DNA from: Lachnospiraceae bacterium
Lineage (GTDB): Bacteria > Bacillota > Clostridia > Lachnospirales > Lachnospiraceae
Reading direction: 5' to 3'
Length of the DNA stretch: 7,383 nt
NCBI GenBank assembly: GCA_017483425.1
Contig: JAFUWM010000222.1
Location: 1-7,383 of the forward strand
Position 1 is the stretch's first letter, and every line of letters starts with the position of its first letter. This document shows positions 1 through 4,705 of the stretch, one piece after another. The notes beneath the pieces are model-generated. The model had not been told where the DNA came from, did not search any database, and saw only the letters and a program-made list of their open reading frames with translations. The translations under genes were made by a program, and so were the position numbers.

Positions 1-95
1 TCCTGGGCGGCACCTGTGCCGTTGTATTTTTCACCACGATCATACAGGGACTTACAATGAAAAAAGTATATCAGAGGATAGAAGCCCACAGATGA
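1..95 (+). CDS. C-terminal end of a probable CPA1-type Na+(K+)/H+ antiporter (partial)
   Basis: The 5' end lies outside the window; codons are read from base 3 and stop at TGA 93-95. The 30 visible residues form a hydrophobic stretch (LGGTCAVVFFTTIIQGLTM) followed by a short basic tail (KKVYQRIEAHR). A last transmembrane helix ending in an F(T/S)xxxQGLT-like motif and then a short charged tail is typical of NhaP/CPA1 cation:proton antiporters, which exchange Na+ or K+ for H+ across the cytoplasmic membrane. The call rests on this one motif. The stop codon overlaps the start of the sigma factor gene as ATGA, so the two are probably co-transcribed and translationally coupled. Another multi-spanning transporter cannot be excluded. 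Confidence 0.6.
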   Translation, partial: LGGTCAVVFFTTIIQGLTMKKVYQRIEAHR

Positions 96-613
96 ATATA
101 GAGGATATATATAAAGAATATCATGACAGGGTATTGAATTATATAAAGGGAAAGGTCGGGAATACGGAGGATGCGGAGGACATCTGCTCGGACGTGTTTC
201 TCAAGGTTCAGAATAAGCTGAATGATTACGACCGGGAAAAGGCGGCGGTATCTACCTGGGTTTATACCATAGCCAGAAATTCCATTATAGATCATTACCG
301 GACGCACAGGACATCCGAGGAGATACCTGAGGAGCTCGCGTCAGACTATGAGATAGATGAAAGCCTTCTTAACAGAGAGACACTTGAAGAGCTTGCGGGG
401 GCTTTAAGGAAGCTTTCAGAGGAGGAGAGGCTCGTCATAATCCTGCATTATTATCAGAATATGCAATTAAAGGATATTGAAAGGGAAACCGGACTGTCAT
501 ACGGACAGGTAAAACTCAGGCATAACAGCGCTTTGAAAAAAATGCAGAAATTTTTTTCAAAAAAATCTGCCATAGTTGATTTTGGTTCGTATAAAAAGAC
601 AGAAGGCAAATGA
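92..613 (+). CDS. ECF-type RNA polymerase sigma factor
   Basis: A 173-residue sigma-70 family protein of ECF size with only regions 2 and 4. Region 2 spans about residues 5-72: DAEDICSDVFLKV (27-39) is the core-binding helix, and STWVYTIARNSIIDHYR (54-70) covers the 2.3/2.4 helix that melts and reads the -10 element. Residues 73-100 are an acidic linker. Region 4 spans about 105-153, with the helix-turn-helix MQLKDIERETGLSYGQVKLR (124-143) for -35 recognition. It should redirect RNA polymerase to a dedicated promoter set. The ATG sits in an ATGA overlap with the antiporter stop; the nearest purine-rich stretch (AGAGGA, 73-78) is too far upstream to be a good SD, so translational coupling is likely. 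No anti-sigma factor is adjacent. Instead, two double-glycine peptides follow 22 bp downstream. The C-terminal 20 residues are a basic extension of unknown role. Confidence 0.9.
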   Translation: MNIEDIYKEYHDRVLNYIKGKVGNTEDAEDICSDVFLKVQNKLNDYDREKAAVSTWVYTIARNSIIDHYRTHRTSEEIPEELASDYEIDESLLNRETLEELAGALRKLSEEERLVIILHYYQNMQLKDIERETGLSYGQVKLRHNSALKKMQKFFSKKSAIVDFGSYKKTEGK

Positions 614-635
614 AGGAGTGAGGAGGTAACGGATC

Positions 636-905
636 ATGGATATGAGAGCGGCAAAGCTTGATGACGACATACTTGAAAACGTGGCAGGCGGTGTGGAAAG
701 AGTAAGATACAGCGACGCGGATTTCAGGAAAGCAGGTGTCACCATCAATAATAATAACGGAAACAAAGTCTATACAACGACTATGAACGGGAAGACCATA
801 AATGTGAGTGAGAGTGTTGCGCTTGGCATGTGCGACTGCTATAAGCTTTCAGGCGGAACAAGGCTCACGGATCAGCAGTTAAAAGACCTGATATCACAGA
901 GCTGA
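636..905 (+). CDS. Small double-glycine-leader secreted peptide precursor (peptide 1)
   Basis: An 89-residue protein. Residues 7-19, KLDDDILENVAGG, match the double-glycine leader of bacteriocin and pheromone precursors (L-x-x-(D/E)-x-L-x-x-(V/I)-x-G-G), which C39-peptidase ABC exporters cut after GG. Cleavage would free a 70-residue cargo. The cargo is polar, with an Asn run (NNNNGN, 38-43), a beta-like TTTMNGKTINVS stretch (47-58), a Cys66-Asp-Cys68 pair and a charged C-terminal helix. It has no long hydrophobic GxxxG segment, so a pore-forming class II bacteriocin is unlikely. The start is ATG 636, 8 bp after AGGAGGT (621-627); an in-frame ATG at 642 is less well spaced. It lies 22 bp after the sigma factor and 52 bp before a second protein of the same design. 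Function is not recognised; secretion is inferred from the leader alone. Confidence 0.82.
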   Translation: MDMRAAKLDDDILENVAGGVERVRYSDADFRKAGVTINNNNGNKVYTTTMNGKTINVSESVALGMCDCYKLSGGTRLTDQQLKDLISQS

Positions 906-915
906 CGGCTCTTTG
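897..915 (+). promoter_or_regulatory. Weak hairpin with T-run across the peptide 1 stop codon (possible attenuator)
   Basis: AGAGC (898-902) and GCTCT (908-912) form a 5-bp stem around a 5-base loop containing the TGA stop, followed by TTT. It resembles a weak intrinsic terminator and could lower expression of peptide 2 relative to peptide 1. The stem is short, so chance is possible. Confidence 0.3.
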
Positions 916-942
916 ATTGATAAAACAAAAAATCTAATCCAT

Positions 943-950
943 GAGGAGGG
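943..950 (+). promoter_or_regulatory. Ribosome binding site fixing the start of peptide 2
   Basis: GAGGAGGG lies 7 bp before ATG 958. It rules out the longer in-frame reading from TTG 913, which has no SD and would put 15 extra residues ahead of the double-glycine leader. Confidence 0.85.
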
Positions 951-957
951 AAAAACA

Positions 958-1230
958 ATGAGTGAAGTAAGTAAGCTTAATGACGAGCAGCTCGAGAGTG
1001 TAAGCGGCGGAGCAGGTAAGACAAAGTGGGGTTACAACTACGATGATAAGGGAACCGTCACTTTTGCGGATAAGACCGGAGCATCGATCAAGATCAGCGC
1101 AGCTGACTGGAAGTGGCTTTTGGGTAAGTATAACGGACCTATAGAAGATCCTGAATACTACCTTTCAACGGTGCCTGTGAAGGATGTTTCCAGCATACTT
1201 GACCAGCATCACGCGGGAACAATGAAATAA
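958..1230 (+). CDS. Small double-glycine-leader secreted peptide precursor (peptide 2)
   Basis: A 90-residue protein read from ATG 958. Residues 6-18, KLNDEQLESVSGG, form a near-ideal double-glycine leader, so export and cleavage by a C39-peptidase ABC transporter are predicted, leaving a 72-residue cargo. The cargo is polar and aromatic (WGYNYDD 24-30, DWKW 50-53, YY 67-68), contains no cysteine, and ends in HHAGTMK. It resembles peptide 1 in leader length, cargo length and layout: a short beta-like stretch with I(K/N)(I/V)S, then a helical segment, then a C-terminal D(V/L)xx(I/L) helix. The two are probably divergent paralogues. It is last in the sigma factor operon and is followed by a terminator. 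No known bacteriocin or pheromone family was recognised; an intercellular signal, a toxin or a surface-associated peptide are all possible. Confidence 0.82.
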   Translation: MSEVSKLNDEQLESVSGGAGKTKWGYNYDDKGTVTFADKTGASIKISAADWKWLLGKYNGPIEDPEYYLSTVPVKDVSSILDQHHAGTMK

Positions 1231-1260
1231 ACAGAAGGATACAGGCTGAATTCAAGAGCA

Positions 1261-1293
1261 GAGGCCGGGTGGGATTTCCTGCCCGGCTCTTTT
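1261..1293 (+). terminator. Rho-independent terminator of the sigma/peptide operon
   Basis: GAG(G)CCGGG at 1261-1269 pairs with CCCGGCTC at 1282-1289, with one bulged G and a 12-base loop. TTTT and then an AT-rich tail follow. It lies 30 bp after the peptide 2 stop and directly before the next promoter, so it separates the two transcription units. Confidence 0.85.
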
Positions 1294-1318
1294 CAATTTA
1301 AAAAATTTCGATTCGATG

Positions 1319-1347
1319 TTGACAAATTAAATTTTATCAAATATAAT
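1319..1347 (+). promoter_or_regulatory. Consensus sigma-A promoter of the peroxidase-ohrR operon
   Basis: TTGACA (1319-1324) and TATAAT (1342-1347) are both perfect hexamers, separated by the optimal 17 bp. Transcription should begin near 1354, giving an untranslated leader of roughly 57 bases. So strong a promoter for a stress operon implies tight repression. Confidence 0.93.
1322..1336 (+). promoter_or_regulatory. Candidate OhrR operator in the promoter spacer
   Basis: ACAAATTAAATTTTA carries AATTAAATT (1325-1333), the same core as the known Bacillus OhrR operator TACAATTAAATTGTA. The perfect part of the palindrome is AAATT-A-AATTT (1324-1334). The outer bases match less well. It lies between the -35 and -10, where a bound dimer would block RNA polymerase, and an OhrR homologue is encoded in the same operon. 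The region is AT-rich, so binding needs testing. Confidence 0.55.
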
Positions 1348-1372
1348 CTCATCATAGCGAAGCAGATAAGCA

Positions 1373-1388
1373 AGGCGCTAAAGCGCCT
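1373..1388 (+). promoter_or_regulatory. Hairpin in the 5' leader of the peroxidase mRNA
   Basis: AGGCGC (1373-1378), loop TAAA, GCGCCT (1383-1388): a perfect 6-bp GC-rich stem 8 bases before the SD. No T-run follows, so it is not a terminator. It may stabilise the mRNA or keep the SD region open. No known riboswitch was recognised. Confidence 0.5.
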
Positions 1389-1396
1389 CACAAATC

Positions 1397-1403
1397 AAGG
1401 AGG
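1397..1403 (+). promoter_or_regulatory. Ribosome binding site of the peroxidase gene
   Basis: AAGGAGG is 7 bp before ATG 1411. The in-frame TTG at 1405 is only 1 bp from this SD and cannot be the start. Confidence 0.88.
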
Positions 1404-1410
1404 TTTGACT

Positions 1411-1953
1411 ATGGGATTTTATGATTACAGCGTAACAGCGCCGGACGGCAGCGAAGTATCAATGAAAGATTATGAGGGAAAGGTTGTATTGGTAGTCAAT
1501 ACTGCTACGGGATGCGGGTTTACTCCGCACTACAAGGACATCGAGGAGATGTATGAGAAGTATCACGATCAGGGATTTGAGGTAGTGGATGTACCATGCA
1601 ATCAGTTTGCAGGACAGGCTCCGGAAACAGATGATGAGATACATGAGTTCTGCACACTGAAATATCATACGCAGTTTCCCCAGATGAAGAAATCTGATGT
1701 AAACGGCGAGAATGCGCTTCCGCTGTTTGATTATCTGAAAGAGCAGAAGGGATTTGAGGGCTTCGGAAAAGGCCCCACAGCTATAGCCATGAGCGCAATG
1801 CTTAAGAAGATCGACAAGAATTACAAGGATAATCCTGATATCAAGTGGAATTTCACTAAGTTTGTGATAGATCGGGAAGGTAATGTAATAGCGAGATTTG
1901 AGCCTACTGCGAAGATGGATGACGTTGATAAATGTGTGGCAGGTCTTATTTAG
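1411..1953 (+). CDS. gpx: Glutathione peroxidase family protein (Cys type, probably thioredoxin-dependent)
   Basis: A 180-residue protein from ATG 1411. It should reduce hydrogen peroxide and organic hydroperoxides in the cytoplasm. The thioredoxin-like fold carries the family tetrad: peroxidatic Cys35 in NTATGCGFTP, Gln69 in PCNQFAGQAP, and Trp146 and Asn147 in KWNFTKF. Position 35 is a TGC codon, so this is a cysteine and not a selenocysteine enzyme. Cys81 (EFCTLKYHTQFP) sits where the resolving Cys of thioredoxin-dependent members lies, so thioredoxin is the likelier reductant despite the family name. Compared with short GPx proteins it has an insert of roughly 20 residues before KWNF (about 118-143); from memory, clostridial members often carry one. 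It is the first gene of the operon, 11 bp before ohrR, behind a promoter with an OhrR-like operator. Confidence 0.93.
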   Translation: MGFYDYSVTAPDGSEVSMKDYEGKVVLVVNTATGCGFTPHYKDIEEMYEKYHDQGFEVVDVPCNQFAGQAPETDDEIHEFCTLKYHTQFPQMKKSDVNGENALPLFDYLKEQKGFEGFGKGPTAIAMSAMLKKIDKNYKDNPDIKWNFTKFVIDREGNVIARFEPTAKMDDVDKCVAGLI

Positions 1954-1964
1954 GAGCATGACAG

Positions 1965-2396
1965 ATGGCACAGCCATATGAACAACTGAAACTGAAGAAT
2001 CAGATATGCTTTCCCCTGTATGCCTGCTCCAGGAAGATCGTAAACAGCTACACGCCCTATCTGAAGCCGCTGGGATTGACGTATACGCAGTATATTGTAT
2101 TCATGGTGCTTTGGGAGGAAGAGAAGATAACCGTCGGAGAGCTGGGACGCAGGCTTCATCTTGATACCGGAACTCTCACGCCTTTATTAAAGACGCTCGA
2201 GAAGAACGGATATGTCACAAGAGAGCGGAGCAAAGAGGATGAGAGGGTCACACAGATATCAATAACACCTAAAGGAGACGCTCTTAAAGAGGAGTGCAGG
2301 GATATCCCGTTTAAGGTTGCTTCAGTCGGAGCAGCGCTTGATAAAAAGGAGGCGGAGGAGCTCTACAGGATACTTTATGCCTTGATAGAAAATTAA
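1965..2396 (+). CDS. ohrR: OhrR-type MarR-family organic hydroperoxide sensor/repressor
   Basis: A 143-residue winged-helix MarR-family regulator aligning almost end to end with Bacillus OhrR (LKNQICFPLYA against LENQLCFLLYA; WEEEKITVGELGRRLHLDTGTLTPLLK; RERSKEDERVTQISIT). The peroxide-sensing Cys15 is present, as are Tyr29 and Tyr40, which stabilise the reactive thiol in the Bacillus protein. Oxidation of Cys15 should release DNA. Two further cysteines, Cys21 and Cys111, are absent at those positions in the Bacillus one-Cys protein, so an internal disulfide is possible. The recognition helix is about residues 65-80, and the wing (RERSKEDER) about 86-94. SD AGGAG (1952-1956) overlaps the peroxidase stop and is 8 bp from the ATG, so the two genes are coupled. 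It probably represses its own operon through the box at 1322-1336. Confidence 0.9.
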   Translation: MAQPYEQLKLKNQICFPLYACSRKIVNSYTPYLKPLGLTYTQYIVFMVLWEEEKITVGELGRRLHLDTGTLTPLLKTLEKNGYVTRERSKEDERVTQISITPKGDALKEECRDIPFKVASVGAALDKKEAEELYRILYALIEN

Positions 2397-2410
2397 AATC
2401 TAATTATAAT
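2382..2410 (+). promoter_or_regulatory. Promoter of the YitT-family gene, overlapping the ohrR 3' end
   Basis: TTGATA (2382-2387), 17 bp, TATAAT (2405-2410). The -35 lies inside the last codons of ohrR. AATTA/TAATT (2391-2395 and 2401-2405) form a small inverted repeat in the spacer. There is no terminator after ohrR, so readthrough may add to expression. Confidence 0.7.
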
Positions 2411-2457
2411 AGGGCGGTGAGTTGTCGTAGATTATATGTGGTAAGGAAGGTTTCCGG

Positions 2458-3300
2458 ATGAGGAAGCGGATAGAGAGTTTCATCCTTATTACGCTGGGTG
2501 CGATAATCGCCGCCTTTGCTATCGAGGAGTTTTTGGTTCCAAATAATATATTTGACGGGGGAGTAATCGGTATCAGTATGATAGTTGCGCATTTTGCTCC
2601 CCTGCCTTTAGGCGCGCTTGTATTTATCATCAATCTCCCCTTTGTGATCTTTGCGTATAAACGGATGGGACATATGTTTGTGCTAAAGATACTCTATGCG
2701 ATCGCTGTCTTTTCCGTCATGACGAGCGTGTTTTCTCCTATACAGAATGCCACCGATGAGATGCTGCTTGCGGTCACATACGGCGGTGTGCTGCTGGGTG
2801 TGGGCGTAGGGCTTGTATTAAGAGGTGGAGGCTGCCTTGACGGCACCGAGATCGTCGCGGTGCATCTGAGCCGCAATATTTCTATTTCTGTCGGCCAGAT
2901 AATCCTTCTCATGAATGTGGTCATATTCAGCGTAGCGGCGCTCCTGTTTGATCTCGACAGAGGAATGTATTCGCTGCTTTCTTACTTCATTTCCTCAAGG
3001 GTCATAGATATAGTCGAGGTCGGAAACGAAAGCACCAAGTCAGTCATGGTGATCACGGAGGACGGCCGGGGACTTGCCAATGAAATATATAAGAGACTTG
3101 GGCGCACGGTTACATTTCTCAGGGGCGAGGGACTCGTGTCGAATACTGAAAAGGATGTTCTCTACTGCGTGGTCACAAGAGCCGAGATATACGAGTTAAA
3201 ATCTATCCTTGATGATTTCCCTGAGAGTTCGTTTGTGACTATATCAGAGGTTTCGGAGATAGTCGGAAGCCATATCAAATCCAAGCATGGGAGCAACTAA
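2458..3300 (+). CDS. YitT family (DUF161/DUF2179) integral membrane protein
   Basis: A 280-residue protein of normal family length. About five hydrophobic helices fill residues 7-185 (roughly 7-27, 50-68, 77-95, 103-122, 147-166). The signature after the fourth helix, GVGLVLRGGGCLDGTEIVAV (115-134), corresponds to the family's LvlRxGgsxGGtdiia region, with the usual GG replaced by DG. Residues 195-275 form the soluble DUF2179 domain (KSVMVITEDG, VTFLRGEG, YCVVTRAEIYELKSIL, FVTISEVSEIVG), expected to face the cytoplasm. The molecular role of this widespread Firmicutes family is not established; transport has been assumed. SD AAGGAAGG (2443-2450) is 7 bp before ATG 2458. It has its own promoter and is convergent with the cation diffusion facilitator gene. 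Confidence 0.9.
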   Translation: MRKRIESFILITLGAIIAAFAIEEFLVPNNIFDGGVIGISMIVAHFAPLPLGALVFIINLPFVIFAYKRMGHMFVLKILYAIAVFSVMTSVFSPIQNATDEMLLAVTYGGVLLGVGVGLVLRGGGCLDGTEIVAVHLSRNISISVGQIILLMNVVIFSVAALLFDLDRGMYSLLSYFISSRVIDIVEVGNESTKSVMVITEDGRGLANEIYKRLGRTVTFLRGEGLVSNTEKDVLYCVVTRAEIYELKSILDDFPESSFVTISEVSEIVGSHIKSKHGSN

Positions 3301-3364
3301 TACAGCTGTCGTGAGATAATGTGAACAATGCCGGGAAAGAAAAGAGTTTTGGAAGCAGACGAGA

Positions 3365-4486
3365 TCAGAGATCCGCTATGTCGTAATCCGGGGTCACATA
3401 GATGTCGTATTCGGGATGAAGCGCGGATATGTTATCTCTCAGATGATTGCATATCGCCCTTTTATCCGGAGCGTCGAAATCCAAAACCAGATCGAATCTT
3501 ATAGTGTGGTTTCTCTTGTCCAGATAAAAGCCATGCATCTGCAGAACGTACTGCTCGGCAAGAGCCATTTTTGATATTTCCTGACGGATGCGGCCTGCCT
3601 CATCGTCCTTTGTATTCATGGAATAAATGGATAATCCTGTCATTGCTATGCCGTAAGATGAATATACCCTCTCGGTTATGGTACGCAGAAGCTTGTCTAT
3701 CTCGTCCGCTGTCATGGTATCCGGGATCTCTATATGGGCAGAGCCGACAAGCGTGTCAGGTCCGTAATTGTGTATCACGAGGTCATAAACGCCGTATACC
3801 TCGGGGGATTCAAGGATGCACTGTCTGATGCTTCTTGCTGTTTCAGCATCTATACGCTCTCCGAGTATCTCGCTTATGGTTTCGCGGAGGATGTCATAGC
3901 CTGCTTTAATTATGAACAGGGCGATGAGCGCAGCGAGATAAGCCTCCACGCTTATGCCGGTGATCAAAAAGAATATTGCCGCAGCCAGAGTCGCCGCCGA
4001 AAGCACCGCGTCTGGCAGGGCGTCCTTACCGGAGGCGATGAGAGAGTCGGATTTCACACTCTCGCCGACCTTCCCGACATACCTGCCAAGGAATATCTTT
4101 ACAAGAACCGCGGACGCGACTATTATGAGAGCCGCCGCGGAATAATCCGGTGTCTCGGGATTGATTATTTTTTTGATCGAGCTTATAAGGGCGGTTATGC
4201 CCGCATACAGGATGATGCCTGCTATGACCAGAGCGCTCAGGTACTCTATCCTGCCGTGCCCCAGGGGATGCTTGCGGTCAGGCTCTTTGGACGCGAGCTT
4301 TGTTCCTATGATCGTGATGGTGGATGAGAGCACGTCACTTAGGTTGTTTATGGCATCGAGCAAAATGGCGACGGAATTTGATATGATCCCTACGGCAGCC
4401 TTAAAAGCCGCAAGGAACAGATTCGCGACTATGCCTATAATGCTGGTCTTTATTATCCGGTTTTCTCTGCTTTGCTGATTATCCAT
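3365..4486 (-). CDS. Cation diffusion facilitator, probable Mn2+ (or Fe2+) efflux transporter
   Basis: A 373-residue CDF-family metal/proton antiporter with six transmembrane helices at about residues 13-33, 38-60, 83-103, 116-136, 156-177 and 181-197. The transport-site ligands fall at Asn47/Asp51 in helix 2 (NNLSD) and Asp155/Asp159 in helix 5 (DALPD). Zn2+ exporters use H/D plus H/D or D/D plus H/D; an N-D-D-D set has been described for the pneumococcal Mn2+ exporter MntE, so Mn2+ is favoured and Fe2+ is possible. KEPDRKHPLGHGRIEYLSAL (67-86) is the conserved cytoplasmic loop. Residues about 205-290 are the usual dimerisation domain. Residues 291-373 add a second ferredoxin-like module (HTIRFDLVLDFD, DIYVTPDYDIADL). 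The ATG has no SD upstream, and no in-frame alternative start exists before the upstream stop codon. It is divergent from the protease gene. Confidence 0.9.
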   Translation of the reverse strand: MDNQQSRENRIIKTSIIGIVANLFLAAFKAAVGIISNSVAILLDAINNLSDVLSSTITIIGTKLASKEPDRKHPLGHGRIEYLSALVIAGIILYAGITALISSIKKIINPETPDYSAAALIIVASAVLVKIFLGRYVGKVGESVKSDSLIASGKDALPDAVLSAATLAAAIFFLITGISVEAYLAALIALFIIKAGYDILRETISEILGERIDAETARSIRQCILESPEVYGVYDLVIHNYGPDTLVGSAHIEIPDTMTADEIDKLLRTITERVYSSYGIAMTGLSIYSMNTKDDEAGRIRQEISKMALAEQYVLQMHGFYLDKRNHTIRFDLVLDFDAPDKRAICNHLRDNISALHPEYDIYVTPDYDIADL

Positions 4487-4493
4487 GAAGAAG

Positions 4494-4522
4494 ATTATAG
4501 CAAAGAGGATATGGATTATAAA
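4494..4522 (-). promoter_or_regulatory. Extended -10 promoter abutting the CDF start codon (possible leaderless mRNA)
   Basis: On the minus strand, TGCTATAAT is an extended -10 (TATAAT at 4494-4499), with TTTATA 17 bp upstream as a 4/6 match to the -35. Only 7 bp separate the -10 from the ATG at 4486, so initiation would fall at or next to the A of the ATG. A second TATAAT at 4515-4520 lacks a good -35. Confidence 0.6.
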
Positions 4523-4586
4523 AGGCTAACATTTATACCGGTTAAACATGATAATAGCGCATTTCAGGCAATAGTTAATGCTAACC
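4523..4586. repeat. Cluster of GTTA/TAAC half-sites in the divergent intergenic region
   Basis: GCTAAC occurs at 4525-4530 and 4580-4585, GGTTAA at 4540-4545, and GTTA-ATGC-TAAC at 4574-4585 forms a small dyad. Together they could be regulator half-sites shared by the CDF and protease promoters. They are short and may be fortuitous. The rest of the 219-bp gap holds the two promoters and a small GGGA-GAG-TCCC dyad at 4597-4607, and no gene that I can see. Confidence 0.25.
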
Positions 4587-4610
4587 TCAGAGGACAGGGA
4601 GAGTCCCGAT

Positions 4611-4638
4611 TTGACCTTGACGGGGAGTAATATATAAA
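4611..4638 (+). promoter_or_regulatory. Promoter of the clostripain-family protease gene
   Basis: TTGACC (4611-4616), 16 bp, TATAAA (4633-4638), 5/6 matches at each hexamer. It leaves a leader of about 60 bases ending in AAGGA (4693-4697), 8 bp before ATG 4706. Confidence 0.6.
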
Positions 4639-4705
4639 ATATTGATGCTGATTTTTGGAAATGAAGCTTCAAGAACTTAGAGAAATTTAGAGAAGGAACA
4701 GAAAA

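Noticed and set aside
913..957. Longer form of peptide 2 starting at TTG 913
   Set aside because: ATG 958 has a perfect SD 7 bp upstream and places the double-glycine leader at the N-terminus; TTG 913 has no SD.
636..1230. Class IIb two-peptide bacteriocin
   Set aside because: The leaders fit, but the cargoes are polar, lack GxxxG hydrophobic helices and have no adjacent immunity or export gene.
1405..1410. TTG start for the peroxidase
   Set aside because: It is 1 bp from the SD; ATG 1411 is 7 bp away and matches the family N-terminus.
1513..1515. Selenocysteine in the peroxidase
   Set aside because: The catalytic codon (Cys35) is TGC, not TGA.
1459..1977. 172-codon minus-strand reading frame opposite the peroxidase
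   Set aside because: The + strand encodes a complete GPx with its catalytic tetrad; this frame is a shadow.
3301..3364. Terminator between the convergent YitT and CDF genes
   Set aside because: Only an 8-bp palindrome ACAGCTGT (3302-3309) is present, with no stem-loop and T-run on either strand.
3734..4327. 197-codon + strand reading frame inside the CDF gene
   Set aside because: It is antisense to a clear membrane protein, lacks a credible SD, and its translation has no family features.
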